Of a DNA stretch of 64,000 nucleotides, positions 15,308-24,205 are shown one piece after another; the stretch's first letter is position 1; each line of letters opens with the position of its first letter. The notes under the pieces are model-generated. The model saw nothing but the letters and a program-made list of their open reading frames with translations. It was not told the origin of the DNA and made no database searches. Source of the stretch: an uncultured Collinsella sp. GTDB lineage: Bacteria > Actinomycetota > Coriobacteriia > Coriobacteriales > Coriobacteriaceae. Where the stretch lies: NCBI GenBank assembly GCA_958403385.1, contig CATXXC010000007.1, positions 50,167-114,166 on the forward strand, read 5' to 3'. The translations under genes and the position numbers were made by a program.

Positions 15308-16498
15308 GTGCAATACCGTGTTGACCCCAAAAGTGGTAACCGAATATCCGCTCTAGGTCTGGGCTGCATGAGGTTTCCCGGTGCGCCGGGACGCCCGGAT
15401 GCGAAGGCAGCCGACGCCATCGTTTCCCGTGCGGTGGAGCAGGGGATTAATTATCTGGACACCGCGTATCTCTATCCCGGTAACGAGGCGTGCGTGGGCG
15501 CCTCGCTTGAGCGCTTGGGGCTGCGTGACCGGGTGTTGCTGGCGACCAAGTTGCCGCATGCTTCGTGCAAGTGCGCGGACGATTTCGACCGGTTCTTCGA
15601 TGAGCAACTGCGGCGCCTGCGGACCGACCATATCGACTATTACCTCATGCATAACATTACCTCGCCCGCCCAGTGGGAACGTGTGGTGGCGTTGGGCATT
15701 GAGGACTGGATCGCGTGTCAAAAGGCGGCGGGGCGCATTCGCCAGATTGGTTTTTCGTACCACGGCAGCGCGGTGGATTTCCTGACGATGCTTGACGCAT
15801 ATGACTGGGATTTTTGCCAGATACAGTACAACTATGCCGGCGAGCGTTACCAAGCGGGAACGGCAGGACTCATGGCGGCTGCGGAGCGCGGGCTCGCGGT
15901 GTTTGTGATGGAGCCGCTGCTGGGCGGGCGTTTAGCGGGCAAGCTGCCGCCACGGGCCCGCGCTGTGCTCGATAGTGCCCGTGACCCGCATTTGCTCACT
16001 CCTGCCGCCTGGGGTCTTTCGTGGGTGTGGAATCATCCTCAGGTGACGATGCTGCTTTCGGGTATGACCGATACCGCGCAGGTGGATGAGAATTCGTCAC
16101 TGGCAGACCTCGCGTTGCCGAATTCGATGACTGCCAACCAGCTCGACACGATCGCGCACGTGCTGGATGAGTTTGAGAAATCGAACCGTGTGCCCTGCAC
16201 GGGATGCGGCTACTGCATGCCATGCCCCAAGGGTATCAACATTCCCGGCTGCTTTGCCGCCTACAACGCGAGCTATGCGCACAGCTGGTTTACGGGGCTG
16301 TCGCAATACTTTACGGCGAGTGCGGTGCGCACGAGCGAGCCCAGGCTCGTGAGCAATTGCGTCAAGTGCGGCAAATGCGCGCGCCACTGCCCACAGCACA
16401 TCGATATTCCCGAGCGTCTCGATGACGTGCGCCGACGTTTCCAGCCTGGTCCCGTGACGGCGGTGCTTAAGGCCTTCGGCAAAACGCGCTCCTCATGA
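15308..16498 (+). CDS. Aldo/keto reductase with a C-terminal ferredoxin-like Fe-S domain
   Basis: A 396-aa oxidoreductase. The AKR barrel has LGLGCMRFP, LDTAYLYPGNE (catalytic Asp/Tyr), LLATKLP (Lys) and YLMHNI (His). The C-terminus carries cysteine clusters CTGCGYCMPCPKGINIPGC and CVKCGKCARHCPQHIDIP, enough for two 4Fe-4S clusters. This AKR-ferredoxin type is common in anaerobes; the substrate is unknown. GTG at 15308 follows GGGAGGGG and begins at the family's usual VQYRVDPKSGN; an ATG at 15290 or the frame's start at 15191 are alternatives. Confidence 0.87.
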   Translation: MQYRVDPKSGNRISALGLGCMRFPGAPGRPDAKAADAIVSRAVEQGINYLDTAYLYPGNEACVGASLERLGLRDRVLLATKLPHASCKCADDFDRFFDEQLRRLRTDHIDYYLMHNITSPAQWERVVALGIEDWIACQKAAGRIRQIGFSYHGSAVDFLTMLDAYDWDFCQIQYNYAGERYQAGTAGLMAAAERGLAVFVMEPLLGGRLAGKLPPRARAVLDSARDPHLLTPAAWGLSWVWNHPQVTMLLSGMTDTAQVDENSSLADLALPNSMTANQLDTIAHVLDEFEKSNRVPCTGCGYCMPCPKGINIPGCFAAYNASYAHSWFTGLSQYFTASAVRTSEPRLVSNCVKCGKCARHCPQHIDIPERLDDVRRRFQPGPVTAVLKAFGKTRSS

Positions 16499-16579
16499 CC
16501 CTTTTATAACTTGCGGTGGAATAGTTCCTGTTTGCGGCAGAATAGGGCGGTAGCAGGAACTATTTCGCCGCAACTGATG
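16499..16579 (+). repeat. Palindromic 5' element, copy A
   Basis: Begins CCTTTTATAAC, then 20-base arms 16511-16530 and 16554-16573 that pair fully with two G-U pairs, ending CTGATG just before the ribosome binding site of the gene at 16590. A second copy is at 17681-17760. Outer sequences are conserved but the inner arm differs (GTTCCTG/CAGGAAC here) with compensating changes. Confidence 0.85.
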
Positions 16580-16589
16580 GGAGGCTATC

Positions 16590-17609
16590 GTGGGTGACCG
16601 AGGTTTACGTAATGATTCGCGTGAGGTTCGTTGGGGCATTTTGGGCGCTGGGCACATTTCTCATCGATTTGCATCGTCTCTCAAGAAGGTCGATGGGGCA
16701 CGGCTGGTGGCTGCGGCCGGCCGCACTCCTGCACATGTCGAGGAATTTTGCCGAGCGTTTTCGATCGATGCTGCGCATGGCCATGTCTCGGTCGACGATA
16801 ACGGCGATGCGGCTTATGACGCGCTGATTGCCGACCCCGATGTCGACGCAATCTACTTGGCTCTTCCGCATGGCATGCATACGCGTTGGGCCTGTCGCGC
16901 GCTGTGCGCCGGAAAGGCCGTGCTGTGCGAAAAGCCGGCCGTTTTGAGTGAGGAAGAGGCTCTCTCGATTGCCTCCACCTCTCGCGAGCGCGGCGTGCTG
17001 TTTATGGAGGCGATGAAGAATCGGTTTTGCCCGATGCACACTCGCGTGAAAGACTTGCTTGCGTCGGGTGAGCTTGGCCGTATTGTCTCGATTGAAAGCG
17101 TGCAAAAGCTCGATTACGGCGAGTCTCCTTCGGGCTATCTGCTTGATCCGTTGCAGGGCGGCTGTCTATATGACATGGGCTGTTATGCGGTCGGTTGGTT
17201 TGAGGATTTGCTCGCGGGCGCGTGCGAGGTTTCGTCCCGTGAAGTTCGCTGGCGTGACGTATCGGGCGGCCGCGTCGATTGGGCCGACGAGATCCGTATG
17301 AGCGTCGGCGGTATACCCATTCATATGGTGTGCGACGGCAAAGCAACATATGAAAGCCGCTTAACGATTGCCTGTGAGCGAGGCTCGTTGGAAATCGAGC
17401 GTCTCCATCGCCCCGAGCTCGCCCATGTGAAGTATTCCGACGGTCGAACGCTAGAAATAAATGCCCCGTTTGAGATCGATGATTTCTACGGCGAAATCCA
17501 GCATGCGACGCGGCTCATTCAGGCGGGGAAACTCGAGAGTCCCGTCATGCCCCTTGCCGCCACGCAGCGCTGTGCACACATCATCGATGCGATTCGTCTA
17601 GCCCTCTAG
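16590..17609 (+). CDS. Gfo/Idh/MocA-family oxidoreductase
   Basis: A 339-aa dehydrogenase. Rossmann start VRWGILGAGHISHRFASSL, the conserved LCEKPAVLSEEEA (EKP Lys) near residue 105, MEAMKNRF and DMGCYAVGW (family G-x-D-x-G/x-Y core). It resembles trans-1,2-dihydrobenzene-1,2-diol dehydrogenase/sugar-dehydrogenase members; the substrate is unassigned. The GTG start follows GGGAGG by five bases. The leader consists of the palindromic element copy A. The next gene (endonuclease IV) has copy B, so the two are separate units. Confidence 0.9.
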   Translation: MGDRGLRNDSREVRWGILGAGHISHRFASSLKKVDGARLVAAAGRTPAHVEEFCRAFSIDAAHGHVSVDDNGDAAYDALIADPDVDAIYLALPHGMHTRWACRALCAGKAVLCEKPAVLSEEEALSIASTSRERGVLFMEAMKNRFCPMHTRVKDLLASGELGRIVSIESVQKLDYGESPSGYLLDPLQGGCLYDMGCYAVGWFEDLLAGACEVSSREVRWRDVSGGRVDWADEIRMSVGGIPIHMVCDGKATYESRLTIACERGSLEIERLHRPELAHVKYSDGRTLEINAPFEIDDFYGEIQHATRLIQAGKLESPVMPLAATQRCAHIIDAIRLAL

Positions 17610-17680
17610 GACTTGGCGCTGACACGTAGGGGATCATGACGCCGGCGCCCGTGGTGCCTGGCGGCCCACATCTCTGATGC

Positions 17681-17760
17681 CCCTTTTATAACTTGCGGTG
17701 GAATACGGTCTGTTTGCGCCAAAATAGGGCACCAATAGACCGTATTTCACCGCAACTGAT
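17681..17760 (+). repeat. Palindromic 5' element, copy B
   Basis: Same outer sequence as copy A (CCTTTTATAACTTGCGGTGG; ending CACCGCAACTGATG). Arms 17693-17711 and 17737-17755 pair throughout with one G-U; the variable inner arm is CGGTCT/AGACCG. It lies 15 bases before the endonuclease IV start. Confidence 0.85.
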
Positions 17761-17775
17761 GAGGGGGAGCTGGAG

Positions 17776-18642
17776 ATGCTGACAATCGGATGCCATCTTT
17801 CGACGACGAAGGGCTATCGGGCAATGGGGGAGACGGCGTTGTCCATTGGTGCCAATACCTTTGCGTTCTTTACGCGCAACCCGCGCGGTGGCAAGGCAAA
17901 AGACCTTGACATGGATGACGTGGCGGCTCTGCGCGAGCTTATGGCGCAAAACGACTTTGGCCCGCTCGTGGCTCATGCCCCGTATACCTATAACCCCTGC
18001 TCAGCCAAAGAGCGGGCGCGTGAGTTTGCCCTGGAGGCCATGGCAGAGGACCTACGGCGCATGGAAGCACTGCCCGGCAACTACTACAATTTTCATCCCG
18101 GTGCGCATGTAGGACAGGGGGCAGACGTCGGCATTCAGATGATTGTTGATACGCTGTGCCAGGTGATGTTCGAGGGACAGCAGACGACGGTATTGCTCGA
18201 GACCATGGCCGGCAAGGGCACCGAGGTGGGCCGTAGCTTTGAAGAACTGGCGTGCATTATCGAGGGCGTTGCCGCCAAGTGCCCAGAGCTGTCCGATAAG
18301 CTGGGCGTTTGTTTGGACACCTGCCATGTGAGCGATGCTGGCTACGACATCATCCATGATCTGGACGGCGTACTCGACGAATTCGACCGCGTGGTGGGTA
18401 TCGATCGTCTGCATGCCGTACACATCAACGATTCGAAGAACCCTTGTGGCGCCCATAAAGATCGTCACGAGTGCATCGGCAAGGGATACCTTGGCAGCGA
18501 GGAATTTGGTGGCGGTATGCAGGTTATGCAGAATATTGTATCGAATGGTCGCTTGCGCGCATTGCCATTCATTTTGGAGACACCGAACGAACTTGCAGGT
18601 TATGCGGCTGAAATCAAACTGTTAAGGTCATTGCAGCAGTAA
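17776..18642 (+). CDS. nfo: Deoxyribonuclease IV (endonuclease IV)
   Basis: A 288-aa AP endonuclease that cuts 5' of abasic sites, using a trinuclear zinc centre in a TIM barrel. Ligand motifs in order: GCHLSTTKG, VAHAPYTYN, YNFHPGAHVGQG, LLETMAGKGTEVG, CLDTCHVSDAGYD, HINDSKNPCGAHKDRHECIGKG and a closing FILETPNE. Length matches the family (~280). Start ATG follows GAGGGGGAG. Monocistronic behind a palindromic repeat; the ABC transporter downstream has its own promoter. Confidence 0.95.
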   Translation: MLTIGCHLSTTKGYRAMGETALSIGANTFAFFTRNPRGGKAKDLDMDDVAALRELMAQNDFGPLVAHAPYTYNPCSAKERAREFALEAMAEDLRRMEALPGNYYNFHPGAHVGQGADVGIQMIVDTLCQVMFEGQQTTVLLETMAGKGTEVGRSFEELACIIEGVAAKCPELSDKLGVCLDTCHVSDAGYDIIHDLDGVLDEFDRVVGIDRLHAVHINDSKNPCGAHKDRHECIGKGYLGSEEFGGGMQVMQNIVSNGRLRALPFILETPNELAGYAAEIKLLRSLQQ

Positions 18643-18703
18643 TGGCTGCCATAAAGTGGGACGCTCCATTCACGTTATGGGTTTGTTTCAATCAGTTTTC
18701 TAA

Positions 18704-18732
18704 TTGCAGATTCTTCCAAGCGGGTGCATAAT
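18704..18732 (+). promoter_or_regulatory. Promoter of the amino-acid ABC operon
   Basis: TTGCAG (18704-18709), 17-base spacer, TG-extended CATAAT (18727-18732), about 58 bases before the binding-protein start. Confidence 0.6.
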
Positions 18733-18789
18733 AACCCTCAGTTTTTGCAGACCTCTGAATCACGTGGGGTCATTGGAAGGAGACTGATT

Positions 18790-19650
18790 ATGAAGCTGAA
18801 GAAGCTTGGCGCATTTGCCGCCACGGGTGCTATGGCGCTCGCCCTCGCTCTGACGGGCTGCGGCTCGTCCAACGCCACCTCTGGTTCTAATGCCGGTTCC
18901 AGCAGCTCTGACGACGCTAAGGTCGAGAAGGTCGACGGCTCCAAGGAGTACGCGCTCGTCAAGGACGGTACGCTGACCGTCGGCACCTCTGCCGAGTACG
19001 CTCCGTTTGAGTACAAGGATGACAACGGCGATTATCAGGGCTTTGACCTTGAACTCATCAAGGCTATCGGCGACAAGCTGGGCCTGGATGTCGAGTATGT
19101 CAACAATGACTTTGACACGCTGGTTCCGGGCGTCGCTTCGGGCGCCAAATATGACGTCTCCATCGCGGCTATCACCGACACGCCCGAGCGCGAGAAAGAA
19201 GTCACTTTCTCCGATTCCTACTACATGGACGATCAGGCTATCGTGACCAAGGTCGATAACGCCGACATCACGGCCGACAACTACAGCGAGAAGCTCAACA
19301 ACGCCGATGCTACCATCATCGTCCAGTCTGGCTCGACCGCCGAGTCCTTTGCCCAGGAGAACTTCCCCAAGGCCAAGATTGTCCCCTACAAGGACGCCAC
19401 CGAGTGCTTCAGCGCCCTGCAGTCCGATAAGGGCGACGCCGTAGTCACCAACCGCTCCGTTGCCAGCCAGCTGACCGCCGAGCAGTTCAACACCTGCCAG
19501 ACCATTAAGCAGATTAGCACCGGCGAGGAGTACGCCATCGCCATCAACCAGGGCAACACCAAGCTCAAGGACGACATCAACCAGGCCATCAAGGACCTGA
19601 CCGACGACGGTACCGTTGACGCCCTCATGGCTAAGTACAACATCAAGTAA
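18790..19650 (+). CDS. Amino-acid ABC transporter substrate-binding lipoprotein
   Basis: A 286-aa lipoprotein. The signal peptide ends in the lipobox LALTGC (Cys at about residue 24), followed by a Ser/Asn-rich tether. The mature SBP is of the polar amino-acid (family 3) type: TLTVGTSAEYAPFEYKDDNG, GFDLELIKAIGDKLG and DVSIAAITDTPEREKEVTFSDSYY. It delivers an amino acid (cystine, Gln, Arg or similar) to the permease encoded at 19769. GGAAGGAG lies 6 bases upstream of the ATG. A hairpin/T-run after the gene probably raises SBP output over permease and ATPase. Confidence 0.93.
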   Translation: MKLKKLGAFAATGAMALALALTGCGSSNATSGSNAGSSSSDDAKVEKVDGSKEYALVKDGTLTVGTSAEYAPFEYKDDNGDYQGFDLELIKAIGDKLGLDVEYVNNDFDTLVPGVASGAKYDVSIAAITDTPEREKEVTFSDSYYMDDQAIVTKVDNADITADNYSEKLNNADATIIVQSGSTAESFAQENFPKAKIVPYKDATECFSALQSDKGDAVVTNRSVASQLTAEQFNTCQTIKQISTGEEYAIAINQGNTKLKDDINQAIKDLTDDGTVDALMAKYNIK

Positions 19651-19672
19651 AATAGCTACTTGATTGCTCACG

Positions 19673-19703
19673 GGCCCTTTCCGTTTTGGCGGAGAGGGCC
19701 TTT
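19673..19703 (+). terminator. Partial terminator between SBP and permease genes
   Basis: GGCCCTTTCCG (19673-19683) pairs with CGGAGAGGGCC (19690-19700) followed by TTT. Its place inside the operon suggests read-through control of the ratio. Confidence 0.7.
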
Positions 19704-19768
19704 GCGCTTCTCTTGACGGAGAGTATTTCCGTCTCGTTTTGCCGGCAACTTCTACGATAGGAGCCACC

Positions 19769-21130
19769 TTGTCTCGACTGAACAAAGGGGCCGCGGAGCA
19801 GCGTTTTCCACTGCCCGCCTTGCTCCAAAAGCTAGTCTGCGTCATGGCCGTGGCGCTTGCGCTGGTGTGTGTGGGGGCATATGCGCCCACGACCGCCCAG
19901 GCGCTTGAGACCGCAAAGATTACCGCCCGACCCAACACCGGTTCGGGCAGCGCTGTGGTCGGCGGTACCGAGACGCGCATTACCTGGGAGGTCCAGGCCG
20001 ATGCCGACGAGGAGCTGAGCGGTCTTTCTTTGACGTTTGTCGACGGCACGACGTTTGGTACCGATGACACGCGATTGACGATGCTCTCGGGCGAGGACCT
20101 CATGGATCGTACGCCCATGAAACCCACGTGCAAGGCTGATGGCCAGACGCTCAAGATTGACTTTGGCGAGACGGCGCCTGCCGGCGGCTTTTTCCGTGTC
20201 GAGGTTTACGGCGTGACCTTCCCCGTCGAGGGCGGCGATGAGGCCTTTAGCGGCACCTACACTTTGGCCGATGGCTCGACCAAGAAGATCTCCAAGATTC
20301 CGTCGGTGGAGATCAAGGGCGTGACGGCCTTCGATAACTTCCTGGCCGATCTTAAGGAGCAGCCGTGGGTCGAGGCCTGGAACTCCAATATGTTCCTGCG
20401 CCTGTTCTTGAACCCGGTCATTTTGGTCCAAAGCCTGCCGATCGTCTTTAAGGGCTTCCTTATGTCGCTTTCGATCGTGCTTGTGGCGTTTCCGCTGGCA
20501 ATTCCCTTCGGTTTTGCCCTGTCGCTCATGCGCATCTCCAAGTCGCGCATCCTGCGCTGCCTCGCCGGCATCTATGTGAATATCATCCGCGGTACGCCGG
20601 CGTTCCTGCAGATCTATATCGCGTTCTTCGGTCTGCCGTTGGCCGGCGTCAAGGTTGATGACTACGTGCTTGGCGTTATCGTCATGGCCATGAACTCGTC
20701 TGCGTACCTATGCGAGATCTTCCGTGCCGGTATTCAATCGATCCCCAAGGGCCAAAACGAGGCTGCGCGTTCGCTGGGCATGAACGCGTTCCAGACGCTG
20801 CTCTATGTCATGATTCCGCAGACGTTCCGTAATGTTTTGCCTACGCTGACCAGCGAGTTTATCTTGCTTTACAAGGATACGTCGCTGCTTGCCGCCGTGG
20901 GTGTGGTCGAGATCGTCATGAACGCCCGTACCATCGTGGCCACGACGGGCTCCATTACACCGTACGTGGTTGCCGCCCTGTTCTATCTGGTCATCACCCT
21001 GCCGCTCGCTCGCTTGGTGAGCGGTCTTGAGGCGAGGCTTTTGGGCACGGCCGAGACCAAGAAGAAGCGTCCCGCCAAGAGCGCCGGACAGGTTGTCGCG
21101 ACGCCCGCCGATCACATCGCCGGTCTGTAA
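19769..21130 (+). CDS. Amino-acid ABC permease with an extracytoplasmic N-terminal domain
   Basis: A 453-aa protein. A signal-peptide-like segment (LLQKLVCVMAVALALVCVGAYA, cut likely after TTAQA) precedes about 165 residues of beta-rich exported sequence (ITWEVQADADEELSGLSL..). About five membrane segments of a HisMQ-type permease begin near residue 215, with the EAA-loop motif NEAARSLGMNAFQTLLYVMIPQ. The ~220-aa permease core is normal; the exported front domain is unusual. TTG start at 19769 follows AGGAG by six bases. The cytoplasmic tail is Lys-rich. Confidence 0.85.
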   Translation: MSRLNKGAAEQRFPLPALLQKLVCVMAVALALVCVGAYAPTTAQALETAKITARPNTGSGSAVVGGTETRITWEVQADADEELSGLSLTFVDGTTFGTDDTRLTMLSGEDLMDRTPMKPTCKADGQTLKIDFGETAPAGGFFRVEVYGVTFPVEGGDEAFSGTYTLADGSTKKISKIPSVEIKGVTAFDNFLADLKEQPWVEAWNSNMFLRLFLNPVILVQSLPIVFKGFLMSLSIVLVAFPLAIPFGFALSLMRISKSRILRCLAGIYVNIIRGTPAFLQIYIAFFGLPLAGVKVDDYVLGVIVMAMNSSAYLCEIFRAGIQSIPKGQNEAARSLGMNAFQTLLYVMIPQTFRNVLPTLTSEFILLYKDTSLLAAVGVVEIVMNARTIVATTGSITPYVVAALFYLVITLPLARLVSGLEARLLGTAETKKKRPAKSAGQVVATPADHIAGL

Positions 21131-21142
21131 GGAGGTCCTATC

Positions 21143-21895
<753 letters not shown>

Positions 21896-21923
21896 CCGCT
21901 TTATATGACTGACATAGCAGAAA

Positions 21924-21956
21924 ACGGGAGCCGGATGTGATCCGGCTCCCGTTTTT
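21924..21956 (+). terminator. Intrinsic terminator of the ABC operon
   Basis: A 13-bp perfect stem (21924-21936 / 21940-21952), 3-base loop and five T residues. Confidence 0.9.
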
Positions 21957-22012
21957 GTTGGGACGCGAATGTGTTTTGTTGCAATGCGCGTTGCGGGCGG
22001 AGCTCATTGCCG

Positions 22013-22432
22013 CTAGGCGAGCTCGGCTCCAAGGGCGCGGCAGGCCGCTTCGCTCTCATCATCGGGGGCGTCGTAGCAGATGACGGAATCGACGACGTTG
22101 ACGCCCTCCTCGTCGGCGTCCGCCTTCCAGTTGTCCATCCATTCGCCCTCGGCCCACGAATAAGAGCCAAAGAGGACGACCTTCTTGTCGCCGAGGGTCT
22201 CCTTGACCTCATCCCACATGGGCTGGAACTCATCATATTCAAGCTCCTCGGAACCCATGGCGGGGCAGCCGAAGGCGATAGCGTCATAGCCAGCGGCCTT
22301 GTCTGCGGAGAAGTCGGCGCAGGAGATGACCTCTGCCTCGGCGCCGGCATCGGTTGCACCTTCGGCAACGAGGTTTGCCATGGCCTCGGTGTTGCCCGTG
22401 CCGCTCCAGTAGACGACGGCGATCTTGCTCAT
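22013..22432 (-). CDS. Flavodoxin
   Basis: A 139-aa short-chain flavodoxin, an FMN electron carrier. FMN phosphate loop VVYWSGTGNTEAMA at the N-terminus; isoalloxazine loops around FGCPAMGSEEL and FGSYSWAEGEWMD; very acidic overall. ATG at 22432 has AAAGGAAAAC upstream. The DUF3793 gene lies upstream on the same strand 46 bases away; this pairing suggests a shared, perhaps iron-responsive, role. Confidence 0.94.
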   Translation of the reverse strand: MSKIAVVYWSGTGNTEAMANLVAEGATDAGAEAEVISCADFSADKAAGYDAIAFGCPAMGSEELEYDEFQPMWDEVKETLGDKKVVLFGSYSWAEGEWMDNWKADADEEGVNVVDSVICYDAPDDESEAACRALGAELA

Positions 22433-22478
22433 ATGTTTTCCTTTCGGTTGTGCGGCGTGCGGCCGCGTTTTGTATGCT

Positions 22479-23183
22479 CTATCGGGTTGCCTGGACAAGT
22501 TGTCCCAGGGTGCAGCCCTGTTGATAGATGTAGGTAAGGTATTGCGTGCATGCGCGATAGGAATCGAAGGTCGTGAGCGCCTGCTCAACGTTTGTGTATA
22601 CCTTCCATGCGCCAAAGACCTTATAGTTTTCGCCGTGCTGGACGATAAACTGATGGACATCTTCGTAGGGATAGCCCAAAAAATAGCCAATTTCGTGGGG
22701 GAACTCGCATATGCACCCCGTATCGCAGTGCCTATTTCGCGCGAGTGCGCAGACGCTGCCGTCATAGGCGCTTTCTGCGGCATTGCTGCTTGCCAGCGTG
22801 ATGCGAGCGGCGAGATGCACCAGGGATGCGGGCAGGTTGTGGACATCGTAACCTTCGGCGGCTAGCGCCGTCGTGGCACGGGGGTCGGAGAGGTATCGCA
22901 TGAGGTCCGCAGGGCGGTACACATAGATGAGCGCTCCGCAGGGGCGCCAGACCAAAACGCTCATATGGATCCCGAGTGGCTGGAGCTCGCAGTTGCATTG
23001 GGCTATGACGGCGAGCAGGCGAGAGCGTCGCTCTTCGATATGGGTGGCGCTGGGTTTTCCGTTTTGGTTGGCGTAAACGCCGGGATAGGTAAAGAGCGAA
23101 GCCGGCTTGATACCTGCGAGCGTAGGGGAGCAGTTGCGCACGACAGCCGTTTGGTATGTTGGGATGTCAATGGTTCGAGTCAC
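22479..23183 (-). CDS. DUF3793-family protein
   Basis: A 234-aa protein recognisable by FPHEIGYFLGYPYEDV, GAWKVY and the terminal run DSYRACTQYLTYIYQQG. The family is found in anaerobes, often beside flavodoxin, and has no established function. Several Cys (CDTGCICEFPHE) could bind metal. No signal peptide. Immediately upstream of the flavodoxin gene, so probably one operon. Confidence 0.75.
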   Translation of the reverse strand: MTRTIDIPTYQTAVVRNCSPTLAGIKPASLFTYPGVYANQNGKPSATHIEERRSRLLAVIAQCNCELQPLGIHMSVLVWRPCGALIYVYRPADLMRYLSDPRATTALAAEGYDVHNLPASLVHLAARITLASSNAAESAYDGSVCALARNRHCDTGCICEFPHEIGYFLGYPYEDVHQFIVQHGENYKVFGAWKVYTNVEQALTTFDSYRACTQYLTYIYQQGCTLGQLVQATR

Positions 23184-23311
23184 GATGCCCCTTTCGGGTC
23201 CTCAGTTGTTAGCCTAGGAAAACTTATACACGAAAGTAAGCCATGGTCAACAAAAAGTTTGAAGAGGGAAACTAATTGACCGAACAGACATGATTTTGGG
23301 TTAAGATGGGG

Positions 23312-23328
23312 ACACCCCATGGGGGTAT
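23312..23328. promoter_or_regulatory. Possible CsoR-type copper operator
   Basis: ACACCCCATGGGGGTAT is a G/C-tract dyad close to known CsoR sites upstream of copper genes (ATACCC..GGGGGTAT). It is 30 bases before a gene for a heavy-metal-associated domain protein. No csoR gene is in the window. Confidence 0.45.
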
Positions 23329-23357
23329 CTAGATAGGGCTACTTGAAAGGGGAACGC

Positions 23358-23741
23358 ATGAGTGACTTGCTCAGCCCTGCGAATCTCATCGTGCTGGCCG
23401 TCATTGCCGTCGGCATGTTTTTTGGACTGCGTCGCATTGCCGCTTCGACACACGGGAAGAGTTGTTGCAGCGATGGTGCGAGCGGCAAGAAGGCCAAAAA
23501 GGTTGTTGTGGTGGATACCGATGCGTCACACTATCCCTATAGCGATGAGCTGCTCATCGGCGGCATGAGCTGTGACGGCTGCGCTCAGAACGTAGCCAAT
23601 GCCCTCAATGCACTGGATGGCGTGTGGGCAACGGTGACGTATGCGGACCACACGGCACGCGTGCGCTCTAAGCAGCCGGTGGATCGTGATGTCCTCGAGA
23701 CGGCCGTGAAAGACGCGGGCTACTACGTCATGACGCTGTAA
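23358..23741 (+). CDS. Membrane-anchored heavy-metal-associated domain protein
   Basis: A 127-aa protein. One N-terminal membrane helix (LIVLAVIAVGMFFGLRRI) is followed by a Cys pair in HGKSCCSDG, like the small FeoB-associated Cys-rich membrane proteins. A linker precedes a C-terminal HMA domain (residues ~65-127) with the metal motif GGMSCDGCAQNV. It probably binds Cu(I) or another soft metal at the membrane. ATG at 23358 follows AAAGGGG; an in-frame TTG at 23343 is less likely. Monocistronic, with a possible copper operator upstream. Confidence 0.75.
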   Translation: MSDLLSPANLIVLAVIAVGMFFGLRRIAASTHGKSCCSDGASGKKAKKVVVVDTDASHYPYSDELLIGGMSCDGCAQNVANALNALDGVWATVTYADHTARVRSKQPVDRDVLETAVKDAGYYVMTL

Positions 23742-23767
23742 GCGTCGCTCTGGATGCGCTTCCTTGG

Positions 23768-24205
23768 CTAGGCTCGTCCGCGCAGTTCGATGTCTTGGAT
23801 GTCGTCGAAGTCGATGGCGATGTCTCGGAGCTTGAGGAGCTTGAAGGCGGGGAGCGCCTCGTCGAGGATGCCGGTGCGGCTGCGATAGCCGTATGTATCG
23901 TAATAGGTGACACGAACCAAGTCGCCACGTTTGAGACCCTCGAGTTTTTTAGAAAGCACGAGGGCTTTTTCTTCCGTGAGCTCACGTTTTGGCTCGACGG
24001 TGATTTCCTGCTTGCGCACGAGTTCGTAGTATCCCGTGAGGGCGGCAAAGGGCATAAACTGTGCGGCGCGGTTGGCGCGCACGGCACCGTTGGCAGTGAG
24101 GTTGGGGTCGGCGGCGCGGCGTCTGCCCTCGGGGTCCGCCAGGCGCTCGAAGGCGGTCGGCGGGCGCACGGGCTGTTGTTTGGGTTTAGGCACGGTGTCC
24201 TCCAA
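23768..24205 (-). CDS. YolD-like protein
   Basis: A 145-aa protein with the YolD-like core RAAQFMPFAALTGYYEL...ITVEPKRELTEEKA and a following beta-rich region (GDLVRVTYYDTYGYRSRTG). YolD-like proteins accompany Y-family polymerases (UvrX) and may modulate them. Its start overlaps the polymerase gene's 3' end by 20 bases, so it is the second gene of that SOS-type operon. The N-terminus is basic/Pro-rich (PKPKQQPVRPP). Confidence 0.75.
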   Translation of the reverse strand: MEDTVPKPKQQPVRPPTAFERLADPEGRRRAADPNLTANGAVRANRAAQFMPFAALTGYYELVRKQEITVEPKRELTEEKALVLSKKLEGLKRGDLVRVTYYDTYGYRSRTGILDEALPAFKLLKLRDIAIDFDDIQDIELRGRA

